This document shows, piece after piece, positions 25,463 through 34,264 of a stretch of 63,782 bases of DNA (within the stretch, counting starts at the first letter, position 1; each line of letters starts with the position of its first letter). Position numbers and translations under genes: made by a program. The notes under the pieces are model-generated. The model was not told the origin of the DNA. It saw only the letters and a program-made list of their open reading frames with translations, and did no database searches. This DNA comes from Cyclobacteriaceae bacterium (lineage in GTDB: Bacteria > Bacteroidota > Bacteroidia > Cytophagales > Cyclobacteriaceae), in contig WFNR01000028.1 of assembly GCA_015488485.1 (NCBI GenBank), positions 1 through 63,782 of the forward strand, read 5' to 3'.

Positions 25463-26485
25463 TTAGTGATATTGTACATAATGGCGCCATTTCTCCAGCA
25501 CCTGCTGCATATCAGTCGGCAATGGCGATTCAAAATATAGCTGCTTGCCGGTGGCCGGGTGCACAAAACCCAACGACCTGGCGTGCAAGGCCTGGCGCGG
25601 CAGTAATTTAAAGCAATTTTGCACGAAGGTCTTGTACTTGCCAAACTGCGTGCCCTGTACGATGCGGTCACCACCATAGGTGGCGTCATTAAACAGCGGG
25701 TGGCCGATGTGCTTCATATGGGCGCGTATCTGGTGGGTGCGGCCGGTCTCAAGGCGGCATTCTACCAGCGACACATAGCGCAGGTATTCCAGCACCCGGT
25801 AATGGGTAACCGCATGCTTACCCTGGTCGCCATCGGGGAAGGCGGCTACTACCCTGCGGTCTTTAGGGCTGCGACCCAGGTTCACTGCTATGGTGCCTTC
25901 CTCATCAGGCTCACCCCATACCAGAGCCTGGTAGGTGCGTGCTATGGAATGGTCGAAAAACTGCCGGGCCAGACTCATCATGGCTGTTTCGGTCTTAGCG
26001 ATCACCAGCAGGCCGGAGGTATCCTTATCGATACGGTGTACCAGGCCGGGGCGCCCCTGATTACCGGCCATTTCCGGCAGGTTGTTAAAATGCCAGGCCA
26101 GGGCATTTACCAGGGTGCCCGTCCAGTTTTGATGGGCCGGATGCACTACCATACCGGCCGGTTTGTTTACCACCAGCAAGTGCTCATCTTCATAAACGAT
26201 GTCCAGCGGGATGTCCTCCGGCACCACTTCGGTATCGCGCGGTGGCTCGGGCAGCGATACGGTGATTACATCGGCCGGCCGCACCTTGTAATTAGGCTTC
26301 ACCGGCTGCTCATTTACCCGGATAAAGCCCTCCTTGATAGCCGCCTGAATACGGCTGCGCGATACATTGGGCAGGCGGTCGAGTAGGTACTTGTCGATGC
26401 GCAAGGCTGCCTGCCCCGGATCGGCCACAATACGGTGGTGCTCGAACAGGGTATCGGCAGAATCGATGTCGGCTGGCTGATGCAT
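25463..26485 (-). CDS. rluD: 23S rRNA pseudouridine synthase, RluD type
   Basis: A 340-residue enzyme with an N-terminal S4 RNA-binding domain (RIDKYLLDRLPNVSRSRIQ) and the pseudouridine synthase domain. The catalytic Asp lies in GRPGLVHRIDKDTSGLLV, and ARTYQALVWG and ETGRTHQIRAHMKHIGHP complete the RluA/RluD motifs. I chose the ATG at 26485: it follows a TATCTTTG -7 element at 26493-26500 almost directly, whereas the longer frame would cross the divergent gene. It leads the rluD-app1-dagK operon. Confidence 0.9.
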   Translation of the reverse strand: MHQPADIDSADTLFEHHRIVADPGQAALRIDKYLLDRLPNVSRSRIQAAIKEGFIRVNEQPVKPNYKVRPADVITVSLPEPPRDTEVVPEDIPLDIVYEDEHLLVVNKPAGMVVHPAHQNWTGTLVNALAWHFNNLPEMAGNQGRPGLVHRIDKDTSGLLVIAKTETAMMSLARQFFDHSIARTYQALVWGEPDEEGTIAVNLGRSPKDRRVVAAFPDGDQGKHAVTHYRVLEYLRYVSLVECRLETGRTHQIRAHMKHIGHPLFNDATYGGDRIVQGTQFGKYKTFVQNCFKLLPRQALHARSLGFVHPATGKQLYFESPLPTDMQQVLEKWRHYVQYH

Positions 26486-26492
26486 AATTGTA

Positions 26493-26500
26493 CAAAGATA
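26493..26500 (-). promoter_or_regulatory. Bacteroidota -7 element of rluD
   Basis: TATCTTTG on the minus strand matches TAnnTTTG exactly and lies 8 bases before the rluD ATG, so the transcript would be nearly leaderless. No clear TTG -33 element is seen at the expected distance. Confidence 0.45.
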
Positions 26501-26516
26501 CTTTAATTTCGCGCAG

Positions 26517-27275
26517 ATGCTGACCATAGGGCCCATACCGCCACCGCATGAAATAACCGTGCCCGACAACCCCAACCGGGTACGGCTTTACGTCAGGCGC
26601 GAAGACCTGGGCCACCCGGTGGTATCGGGCAATAAATGGCGCAAGCTGCGCTACAACCTGGCAGCGGCCCGGCAAATGGGCATGGTGCTGCACTATATGG
26701 ACCGCCCCACCTACCGGCAAAAGCACACCCCGGAGGTAATCCGGGTGCTGCGCGAGCAGTTCGGGCGTTTCTACCTGATACCCGAAGGCGGCACCAACCG
26801 GCTGGCCTTGCAAGGAGCAGCCGAAATGGTTACGGAGCTGGACGAAGACTATGACTACTACTGCCTGCCCTGCGGCACGGGAGGCACGTCTGCCGGTATC
26901 ATCTGCGGCCTGCAGGGACAGGGTCAGGTACTGCCCTTTTCGGTATTAAAAGGAGATTTTCACACTGCGATTATCAAGGAACTGCTCAAGAATAACAACT
27001 GCAGCCATCTGACCAACTGGCAGGTGATAACCGACTATCACTTTGGCGGCTACGCCAGGTTTTCTCCGGCCCTGATCAGCTTTATCAATGACTTCAAAAA
27101 GAATTACCACATCCCGCTCGACCCCATCTATACCGGCAAGTTGTTTTACGGCCTTTTCGACCTGATAGCCAACGGGTTTTTCAAACCGGGCAGCCGTATT
27201 TTGGCCTTTCATACCGGAGGGTTGCAGGGCATTGCCGGCTTTAACGAACGCTTCGGCCCGCTTATAGAAACTTGA
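26517..27275 (+). CDS. ACC deaminase/D-cysteine desulfhydrase-like PLP enzyme with internal deletion
   Basis: A 252-residue protein of the fold-type II PLP family. The PLP lysine region SGNKWRKLRYNL (Lys40) and the phosphate-binding stretch YCLPCGTGGTSAGI are present. However, after AARQMG the sequence jumps to MVLHYMDRPTYRQKH. In relatives about 50 residues lie between these points, including the active-site segment GGAYSNH that follows the PLP lysine and the second strand and helix of the small domain. The reading frame is intact. As it stands the protein should lack normal activity, so this may be a decaying gene or an assembly artefact. It diverges from rluD. Confidence 0.75.
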   Translation: MLTIGPIPPPHEITVPDNPNRVRLYVRREDLGHPVVSGNKWRKLRYNLAAARQMGMVLHYMDRPTYRQKHTPEVIRVLREQFGRFYLIPEGGTNRLALQGAAEMVTELDEDYDYYCLPCGTGGTSAGIICGLQGQGQVLPFSVLKGDFHTAIIKELLKNNNCSHLTNWQVITDYHFGGYARFSPALISFINDFKKNYHIPLDPIYTGKLFYGLFDLIANGFFKPGSRILAFHTGGLQGIAGFNERFGPLIET

Positions 27276-27302
27276 CAGAAAGTTTTTCTTTTGCTATCTT
27301 CA
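27272..27302 (+). promoter_or_regulatory. Bacteroidota-type promoter of the acyl-CoA ligase gene
   Basis: TTG at 27272-27274, 20 bases, then TATCTTCA at 27295-27302 fits the -33/-7 pattern of the Bacteroidota primary sigma factor. The ATG follows at 27329. Confidence 0.5.
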
Positions 27303-27328
27303 CCGCGTAACCTAACCACAAACCTGTT

Positions 27329-28984
27329 ATGCCTGTATTCAACTCACCCCTCGAGGCTTTCCTGCACTGGGAGGCCAACACCCCCGATAGCCTGGCCTTC
27401 CGGCAGCCTGTAAACCGCCAATACCGCGACTATACCTACCGCCAGGCGGGCGATGAGGTGCGCAGAGTGGCAGCCGGCCTGCAAGCCCTGAGGCTGCCTC
27501 CCAAAAGCCATGTAGCCCTGCTGTCGAAAAACTGCGCCCATTGGATGATGGCCGATCTGGCCATTATGATGGCCGGCTATGTGTCGATACCCATCTATCC
27601 TACCCTGAATGCCGACTCCATCAGGCCTATTCTTGAGCACAGTGAGGCTAAAGCCATTTTTGCTTTAAAGCTGGATGACTTTACCGGTCAGAAAAGCGGC
27701 ATTCCTGATATACCGCTAATCGGCAGCGAGTTGTACAACAACCCCAGCGAGCTAACCTGGGAAAATATGGTAGCTACGCACGAGCCCCTGGCCGAACCGG
27801 TAGCCCAACATGCTGATGACCTGTTTACCATCATTTATACTTCGGGCACTACCGGCACTCCCAAGGGAGTTATGCATACGGTAGGCAATGTAAACCTGAC
27901 GGTACAAACCGCATTGAAGATATTGCCCATACAGGCCCACCCACGCTTCTTTTCTTTTCTGCCGCTTTCGCATGTGGCCGAGCGGGTAGCTATCGAGTTG
28001 CATGGCTTGTACCGGGGCGCTATATTCCATTTTCCCGAGTCGCTGGAAACCTTTGGTGAAGACCTGGCCAAAGCCAGTCCGCATATGCTGTTTGCCGTAC
28101 CGCGTATCTGGGCCAAGTTTCAGGAAAAGATACTGGAGAAAATGCCGCAGGCCAAGCTGGATAAACTGCTGCGCATACCTTTGCTGGGCGGTCTGGTCAG
28201 GAAAAAAATTGTCAAGAAACTGGGGCTCTCGGAAGCCACCTACCTGGCTACCGGAGCCGCCCCCATTGCCGTCAGCCTGCAGGAATGGTTTGCCCGCCTG
28301 GGAATTGAAATACACAATGACTACGGCATGACCGAAGACTGTATCCTGTCGCACTACAACCTGCCGGGTACCAATAAATTTGGTACGGTAGGGCGGCCGC
28401 TGCCGGGTGTTACCGCCAAACTGTCGCCCGAAGGCGAAATCAGAATCAAGAGCGCGGCCCTGATGAAAGGCTACTACAAAGAGCCCGAGCTTACCGCCCA
28501 GGTATTTGACGAAGACGGCTTTCTGAAAACCGGAGACATTGGTGAGTACGACCACGATGGCTACCTGACCATCACCGGCCGGGTAAAAGACCAGTTCAAA
28601 ACCGACAAGGGCAAGTATATTTCACCTGCTCCGATAGAGCTGGAGCTACTCAAAAACCCCTATATCGAGCAGGTATGTGTAGTGGGCATGGGCATACCGC
28701 AGCCCATTGCGCTTATCATTCTCTCTCAGGAGGCAAAAAACACCGACCGGGAGGCAGTAAATGCCAGCATCCTGGCCACCATTGACGAGCTAAACCCTAG
28801 ACTCGAAAAGCACGAACGCCTGGAAAAGGCAGTGATTATGCAAGAAGAATGGTCGGTTGATAATGGCTTGCTAACCCCTACGCTCAAAGTAAAACGCAAC
28901 CAGGTGGAGAAAATTCATGCCCCGATGTACAAAACCTGGTTCGACAGGCCCGAGCGGGTAATCTATGAAGAAGAGTTGGCATAG
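27329..28984 (+). CDS. Long-chain acyl-CoA synthetase (AMP-forming), FadD-like
   Basis: A 551-residue adenylate-forming enzyme that activates a fatty acid to its CoA thioester. The P-loop YTSGTTGTPKGVMHT, the DYGMTEDC region and the GDIGEYDHDGYLTITGRVKDQFKTDKGKYI stretch (read in parts) cover the adenylation motifs; the C-terminal lysine region VDNGLLTPTLKVKR is complete. The long-chain type is inferred from the insert LLRIPLLGGLVRKKI between core motifs and its similarity in layout to eukaryote-like long-chain synthetases. It has its own promoter and no close partner gene. Confidence 0.88.
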   Translation: MPVFNSPLEAFLHWEANTPDSLAFRQPVNRQYRDYTYRQAGDEVRRVAAGLQALRLPPKSHVALLSKNCAHWMMADLAIMMAGYVSIPIYPTLNADSIRPILEHSEAKAIFALKLDDFTGQKSGIPDIPLIGSELYNNPSELTWENMVATHEPLAEPVAQHADDLFTIIYTSGTTGTPKGVMHTVGNVNLTVQTALKILPIQAHPRFFSFLPLSHVAERVAIELHGLYRGAIFHFPESLETFGEDLAKASPHMLFAVPRIWAKFQEKILEKMPQAKLDKLLRIPLLGGLVRKKIVKKLGLSEATYLATGAAPIAVSLQEWFARLGIEIHNDYGMTEDCILSHYNLPGTNKFGTVGRPLPGVTAKLSPEGEIRIKSAALMKGYYKEPELTAQVFDEDGFLKTGDIGEYDHDGYLTITGRVKDQFKTDKGKYISPAPIELELLKNPYIEQVCVVGMGIPQPIALIILSQEAKNTDREAVNASILATIDELNPRLEKHERLEKAVIMQEEWSVDNGLLTPTLKVKRNQVEKIHAPMYKTWFDRPERVIYEEELA

Positions 28985-29120
28985 GTGCCTTCGATAAATT
29001 AGCTATTTCTTCTTTTTACCCCGATTCCCTCTAAAGCCCGATTGCCTGTTTGGTAAATAGCACAGGACCCATCAGGTTTTGGTCCCGAATGAGTCCTGCG
29101 CGCGGCATACTTCAACCTGA

Positions 29121-30068
29121 TTATCTGGATACTTTATTGACCACTGGCGGAATGGTTTGCAAATAATCGTATATGGCGCCTGCTTCGGCTTCGGTCATTT
29201 GCGCATAGGGCAACATAGGGTAAGCCAGTGCCCGGTTATCTCGACCTATGCCAAATCGTACCGCCCTGATAAATTCTTCTTTTTGCCAATTACCGATCCC
29301 CGTTTCTTTATCAGGCGTCAGATTAGCGGAAAGAACAATATCACCTTCTTCATTGTACAATTTATTGCCTCCGGCAAAATAACCTTTGCTCTTGGGTGGA
29401 TCCAGGTAGTTATTGGTTTTAAAATCAGCCGAATGGCAGGCGTAGCAATCAAGATTATGCGCCAGATACTCGCCCCAGGCCACCGTATTGGTGGTATCGG
29501 GCATGGCAATGGGAGCGGCCGGCATAGGCAGAGGCTTGAATGCGATGCGACACAATAATTTGGTCAGAAAAGATGGCTGCGGAGGTGTATCGGGAGTAGG
29601 ATCGGCTGTTACCATAGGATGATCCGAACGCAAGAAAGCTATGATGGCCTTCAGATCATCATCCGCCATCAAGGGCAGCTTGGCCATATAGGGCGGGCAG
29701 TAGCGCCCATCTTTCCTGATACCGGTGCGCAACAGGTACAGCAGTTCGCCATCCGTCCAGTTGCCTATGCCATATTCTTTGTCCTGGGTAATATTCGGAG
29801 AATAAATCTCACCGAATTCGGGAGGGACATCGAGCAGTTTTTTACCGGTAAGCTTACGCGTTTCTCGGTTCATGTGGCAATTGGCGCACAACATACTCAC
29901 CAGCCTGCGGCCACGCTCTACAGCCTGTGGTGTAGCGTGCACCTGCAATTCAACCTTTTCCGTGTCATAAACAGGGATGCCGCTGAAATTGATATAGGCG
30001 GCCCCAATAACGATCAGCAAAACAATGGCTCCAAAAACAATTGCCGTGATTTTAAGAAACGTTTTCAT
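29121..30068 (-). CDS. Membrane-anchored dihaem c-type cytochrome
   Basis: A 315-residue electron-transfer protein. An N-terminal membrane segment (about residues 6-26) anchors it facing the periplasm. Two haem-binding sites are clear: CANCH at residues 61-65 and CYACH at 208-212. Each is followed by a cytochrome c fold with NITQDKEYGIGNW and NLTPDKETGIGNW, so the two domains look like a tandem duplication (shared T/Q-P/D-K-E-x-GIGNW). Relatives often act as electron donors or acceptors for periplasmic dehydrogenases; no partner is adjacent. A 136-base gap without features separates it from the acyl-CoA ligase gene. Confidence 0.88.
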   Translation of the reverse strand: MKTFLKITAIVFGAIVLLIVIGAAYINFSGIPVYDTEKVELQVHATPQAVERGRRLVSMLCANCHMNRETRKLTGKKLLDVPPEFGEIYSPNITQDKEYGIGNWTDGELLYLLRTGIRKDGRYCPPYMAKLPLMADDDLKAIIAFLRSDHPMVTADPTPDTPPQPSFLTKLLCRIAFKPLPMPAAPIAMPDTTNTVAWGEYLAHNLDCYACHSADFKTNNYLDPPKSKGYFAGGNKLYNEEGDIVLSANLTPDKETGIGNWQKEEFIRAVRFGIGRDNRALAYPMLPYAQMTEAEAGAIYDYLQTIPPVVNKVSR

Positions 30069-30390
30069 TATATATTGGTTTGGTTAGGAAATACGCAAGG
30101 GAAAATCGAAATAAAAAACCTTTCACCGGAAGCAACATGGTACTCCCGGTTAACAGAATATTCAGCCATTTTTAATTGATTTGCCTAACAACCATAAAAA
30201 TAACTGTCACAACAGCTATTATAGACAAGTATCAGGAAAAAATCAAGTTTAGTTTTCAAAGAAGAAGCCTCTATTCTTAAAAAACCAGGTACTTATACAA
30301 AGCGAATGATACCTGGCACCCGAGCCTACCTTGGCGCAGACAGGCCGGGGTCTGTGAATAGCATTGTTGCAGCATGATAGAGACCCTTGC

Positions 30391-30710
30391 CCGAATGGGG
30401 TCAGGCGGGCGGCCTGCCTAAGCGGCAGTCAGGCTTGCTTGGAGCAAACAGGAATAAATCCAGGGATTTCGGGTTTATTTTTATAAGCTGCCTTTATAAG
30501 CTGCCTTCGAGAGCCTGCCTTCGAGAGCCTCAGGCAGCACAACCAACTACTTCGGGTGCCTGGCTTCGGGTGCCTCAGCCATATGCCTTCGAGAATCTGC
30601 CTTCGAGAACCTGCCTTCGAGAACCTGCCTTCGAGAACCTCAGGCAGTACAGGCAGAACAGGCAGGACAGGCAGTACAGGCAATACAGCCTATTCAGCCA
30701 GATCAGTGAA
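30391..30710 (+). repeat. Composite tandem repeat, right copy (14-base and 9-base units)
   Basis: The first about 90 bases match 294-383 on the opposite strand with about three differences. Then follow degenerate units, three perfect 14-base steps of cttcgagaacctgc from 30601, and five 9-base steps of aggcagtac type at about 30642-30690. The unit number differs from the left copy. A frame of 120 codons and one of 84 codons on the other strand cross it but are repeat read-through. The rest of the 710-base gap between the cytochrome and the TPP enzyme genes, 30069-30390 and 30711-30778, holds nothing I can identify. Confidence 0.85.
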
Positions 30711-30778
30711 CTGCAAGTCACCACTTTTATTTGCAACACTCCAACCTAATGGTTGAAGCGAATTTTCAATTCCGGGCA

Positions 30779-32515
30779 TTACCCCAGCACATGCCGCTTA
30801 AGTGCCCGGCTTAGAAAACGGATTTTTTCGCGCAAGGGGAAGCGCTTGAGGTTGACTTTTACCACTCCTTTGGTGAGCATGGTTTTTTGCGAATAATCGA
30901 TGTTGACATCTATCACCACATGGCGGCCTTCGGCACTCAGGGCAATGGCCCTGGCAATGGTTTCGTCAATCTGCCGGTCGTTGTCGAGGGCCAGGTATTC
31001 GGCACCGGTAGCCTGCGCCATTCCGGCAAAGTCCACCTGCCCCAGTTCCGAGCAGGTTTTGCGGTTGAGGGGTATCTTCTGAAACTGGGATATCTGTCCC
31101 AGCTCGCCATCGTTGAAGACAAAGAACATCACCGGAGCACGGTAACTGACAGCCGTGATCATTTCCATGCCGGTCATCAGAAAAGCCCCGTCACCCACTA
31201 TGGCCGCTACCTGCTGCCCGGGGTTGTTGAGCCTGGTGGCAATAGCGGCCGGCACACAATAGCCCATGCAGTTAAAATCGGTGGGCGAGATAAAATGGCG
31301 CGGCAGATCTACCGGAAACAACTCGGAAGCCAGAAAAGTATGCTTGCCATCATCAATGACGAGACGGGCATCGGCATCGAGCTGTTCCTTCAGGCTTTTA
31401 AAGAAATAACCGGGCGATACTTTATCGTCTTGTTTCTCCTTGAGCCAGCTCTGGTTGTATTTATCATTCTTCTCTTTGATGGCAGCCATTGTACTGGCGC
31501 TGTCTGCCGGTGGCTCAACAGCCATTTCCTGCAAAGCCGCCAGCAGCGCCTCCAGGGCCAGCCGGGCATCGGCCTCAATGGCTAGCGTAGTCTTAAAGTT
31601 CTTGTCAAAAACCTCCGGGTTGATATCGATATGAATCAGGTTTTTGGGCTGTTCCAGGCCGTAAGAGCCGGTAGCAATCTCGCCAAAGCGCGTGCCGATG
31701 GCCAGCAGCACATCGTGGCGGTCCAGCGCCCACTGCCCCGATGGCTTGGACGAAGCACCCAGCCCCACCGAGGTATAGAGTGGATGGCTGTTGGGAAATG
31801 CGCTCTTGCCCTGCAGAGTGGTGGCCACCGGGGCGCCCAGCAGCTCGGCCAGCTTTACCGTCAGGTCGCTGGCATCTACCGCCCCCCAGCCAACAAACAA
31901 CATGGGATGTTTTGCCCCGGCCAACATTTTGGCGGCTTGTTTTATCTTGTCCGCATCAGGAGCCGGGGGTTGATAGGCCGGCTGATAGATCGGCAGATCA
32001 TCTATGGGTGCTGCAAAAAGCTGTAGATTGATAGGCAGCTCCACGAAAACAGGCCCCGGCTCACCGGCCATCGCTATATCATGCGCCTTATACAAGGTGG
32101 GGATAATATCTTCATGGCGTTCTATTTTAATCTGCGCCTTGGTAATGGGTGCGGCCAGCGCCATCTGGTCGAAATGGTGCAGCTGATAATGCTTGCCGGT
32201 ATCGGTGCGCACCCCTCCGGCCAGCACCAGCATGGGGATGCCATCCAGAAAAGCCTCGCCAATGCCGCTCAAAGCATGGGTAAGGCCGGCTGCCGGCACA
32301 ATGGTAAGCACCCCGATAGCCCCGCTGGTGCGTGAGGTGGCATCGGCCATAAAAGCGCCCCCGCCCTCGTGGGTTACCAGCACCGGAGTAATCTGCTGCG
32401 AATTGTTGAGCTCATCATAAAGCTCGGTAGTATGTGTGCCGGGAATACCGTAGGTGTATTGCACACCCAGTTGTTCCAGTGCATAAACGGCCAGTTGTGC
32501 GCCTGTCTTTTTCAT
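30779..32515 (-). CDS. Thiamine diphosphate-dependent enzyme, acetolactate synthase-like
   Basis: A 578-residue protein of the POX/AHAS family. The cofactor-activating Glu lies in VLVTHEGGGAFMADA near residue 50, and the TPP/Mg motif is GDGAFLMTGMEMITAV with FVFNDGELG after it. The central domain (PMLFVGWGAVDAS) is the nucleotide-type domain of this family. It is followed by a short C-terminal basic tail instead of anything regulatory. No ilvN-like small subunit is adjacent and no ilv genes are near, so true acetolactate synthase is doubtful. It follows an FAD dehydrogenase gene by 8 bases and is probably part of the same unknown pathway. Confidence 0.82.
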   Translation of the reverse strand: MKKTGAQLAVYALEQLGVQYTYGIPGTHTTELYDELNNSQQITPVLVTHEGGGAFMADATSRTSGAIGVLTIVPAAGLTHALSGIGEAFLDGIPMLVLAGGVRTDTGKHYQLHHFDQMALAAPITKAQIKIERHEDIIPTLYKAHDIAMAGEPGPVFVELPINLQLFAAPIDDLPIYQPAYQPPAPDADKIKQAAKMLAGAKHPMLFVGWGAVDASDLTVKLAELLGAPVATTLQGKSAFPNSHPLYTSVGLGASSKPSGQWALDRHDVLLAIGTRFGEIATGSYGLEQPKNLIHIDINPEVFDKNFKTTLAIEADARLALEALLAALQEMAVEPPADSASTMAAIKEKNDKYNQSWLKEKQDDKVSPGYFFKSLKEQLDADARLVIDDGKHTFLASELFPVDLPRHFISPTDFNCMGYCVPAAIATRLNNPGQQVAAIVGDGAFLMTGMEMITAVSYRAPVMFFVFNDGELGQISQFQKIPLNRKTCSELGQVDFAGMAQATGAEYLALDNDRQIDETIARAIALSAEGRHVVIDVNIDYSQKTMLTKGVVKVNLKRFPLREKIRFLSRALKRHVLG

Positions 32516-32523
32516 ATTTAGGT

Positions 32524-34158
32524 CTATTCTGTGGTTAATAACTTTTTGCCGGCAATCTCATAGGCTGCCATGCGGCCGGTAAGCACGCAGCCGCCCAGGA
32601 AGGTGCCCTCCAGCGAGCCCAGGCCATGTATACCGCCACCACCGAAGCCGGCTGCTTCGCCTACGGCATAGAGGCCCGGCAAGGGCTTGTCATCCTCGGC
32701 CAGCACTTGGCATTGCAGGTCGGTCTGGATACCTCCGAGGGTTTTGCGCGACAGGATAAACTCGCGTATGGCAATCAGCGGCAGGGCTTTGGGGTCGTTG
32801 ATTTTCTGGAATTTGCAGGTACGCACCCGGTCGCCCCGGTATCTGCGGGCGTGGGCAATACGCCTGAGCTGTTCGTCATTATAAAATTTCGGGCCGCGGT
32901 CGATCTGGGCATCATAGGCAGCAATGGTTTCCTGCAGGGTAGCGGCCTCTACATCATGGCTGCCGGTAAGGGCATTCATTTTGTCAGCCAGTTCGGCCAC
33001 GCTGTTGGCCGTGACAAAATCCTGGCAGTTGTCCAGCATATCATGCACCAACTCCTTGTTGCCAAACAGCAGTGTTTTGATAAAGGCCGGCCAGTTTTTA
33101 TCGCGCATGGCTTTATTCGACTCCGACCCCGATATGGCAAATTCCTTGTAAGCAATTTTCAGGTTAAGCACCTGCCAGCTATACTTCTTCTCCTGCTTGA
33201 CAATCTGCTCTACCAGAAACCGGGTGTCGTAGGCCGTTACCAGCGGCATGGGGCCGATGCGCTCACCCTTGTAGTTGAGCCACAGGGCCGATTTGGGTGG
33301 CACCAGACTCAGGCCGTGCAGTGGCCTGGTGGGTCGTGGGTGGTGTACTCCGGCAGCGTAGAGCCACATTTTATCAAGATGGGTAACGCGGCCGCGGTGT
33401 GCCTGCACCGCCAGATGCATATCGCCCCGGCCATAGCGATGGGCGCCATTTAGCAGTACCTCCGGAGGCTGCCCCCAGGGCTTGTACCAGTGCTGGCGTA
33501 CCATCTCCAGGTTGCCGCCTATGCCACCAGTGGCTATTACCGTAACATCTGCGCTGATGTCAAAAGGGGTATCGGTGGCTTCGTCTGTACCCCGCACGCC
33601 TGTAATACGGCCGCCAGCGGTTAGCAGGGCCTCGGCCTTATGGCGAAACAGCAATTGCAGGTGGCTGGCTGCCCGCGGATGGCCCAGCAGCTTTTTGCGC
33701 AGCACCTCCGACAACTCATAGCCCGTACCCCATACCATGTGAAAACGCGGATATGAGTTGCCGGGTGTATAGAGGCCGCGCTCTACCCAGTGCACCACGG
33801 GAAAAAACTTAATCCCCTGCTGGCGAAGCCACCAATACACCTTGTCGGTGCAGTTGTACACATAGGTTTTGGCCCAGGCCCGTGGCCAGTGATCGTGCTC
33901 GTCAAAGCGGGCTACTGCACACCAGTCTTTGTAAGCCAGCTCGGGCGAATCTTTGATGCCGGCCTTGCGCTGCTGCGGGGTATCGACAAAAAACATACCG
34001 CCAAAGCTCTCCTTGGCCAGCCCGCCAAAATTGGCTTCTTCATCGCGATCAATCAGCAGCACCTGCTTGCCCAGGTTGAGCAGCTCCAGGGCGGTGGTGA
34101 TACCGGCAATGCCCCCGCCAATAATGACGACTTCGGTCTGATAATTTTTCATAGGCAT
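32524..34158 (-). CDS. FAD-dependent dehydrogenase (fumarate reductase/ketosteroid dehydrogenase-like)
   Basis: A 544-residue flavoprotein. The N-terminal dinucleotide motif GGGIAGITTALELLNLGKQV binds the FAD ADP part, DVTVIATGGIGGN is the second contact, and the C-terminal AVGEAAGFGGGGIHGLGSLEG is the typical closing motif of flavocytochrome c/KstD-like enzymes. Family members oxidise or reduce C-C bonds next to a carbonyl. The natural substrate is unknown. It heads a two-gene operon with the TPP enzyme and has a good upstream promoter. Confidence 0.83.
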   Translation of the reverse strand: MPMKNYQTEVVIIGGGIAGITTALELLNLGKQVLLIDRDEEANFGGLAKESFGGMFFVDTPQQRKAGIKDSPELAYKDWCAVARFDEHDHWPRAWAKTYVYNCTDKVYWWLRQQGIKFFPVVHWVERGLYTPGNSYPRFHMVWGTGYELSEVLRKKLLGHPRAASHLQLLFRHKAEALLTAGGRITGVRGTDEATDTPFDISADVTVIATGGIGGNLEMVRQHWYKPWGQPPEVLLNGAHRYGRGDMHLAVQAHRGRVTHLDKMWLYAAGVHHPRPTRPLHGLSLVPPKSALWLNYKGERIGPMPLVTAYDTRFLVEQIVKQEKKYSWQVLNLKIAYKEFAISGSESNKAMRDKNWPAFIKTLLFGNKELVHDMLDNCQDFVTANSVAELADKMNALTGSHDVEAATLQETIAAYDAQIDRGPKFYNDEQLRRIAHARRYRGDRVRTCKFQKINDPKALPLIAIREFILSRKTLGGIQTDLQCQVLAEDDKPLPGLYAVGEAAGFGGGGIHGLGSLEGTFLGGCVLTGRMAAYEIAGKKLLTTE

Positions 34159-34167
34159 AAATTCATC

Positions 34168-34198
34168 CTAAGATAGGCTAAAAATTATCGTGTGCCAA
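34168..34198 (-). promoter_or_regulatory. Bacteroidota-type promoter of the FAD dehydrogenase-TPP enzyme operon
   Basis: On the minus strand TTG (complement of 34196-34198), 20 bases, then TATCTTAG (34168-34175), about 10 bases before the ATG at 34158. Same pattern as at 27272 and 35798. Confidence 0.45.
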
Positions 34199-34264
34199 CT
34201 GCTGGCACCTCTAACCACAGGAATACGACATATTTCTTATTTTTTACCAAACACCGATACAAAC

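Noticed and set aside
30480-30690. Possible CRISPR array
   Set aside because: Units are 14 and 9 bases and directly joined without unique spacers, and there are no cas genes.
30387-30749. 120-codon frame in the composite repeat
   Set aside because: Its product is the repeat read through; the 14-base unit shifts frame at each step, so coding selection is unlikely.
30779-32515. Assignment as ilvB
   Set aside because: No regulatory subunit or branched-chain genes nearby, so the narrower name is not supported.
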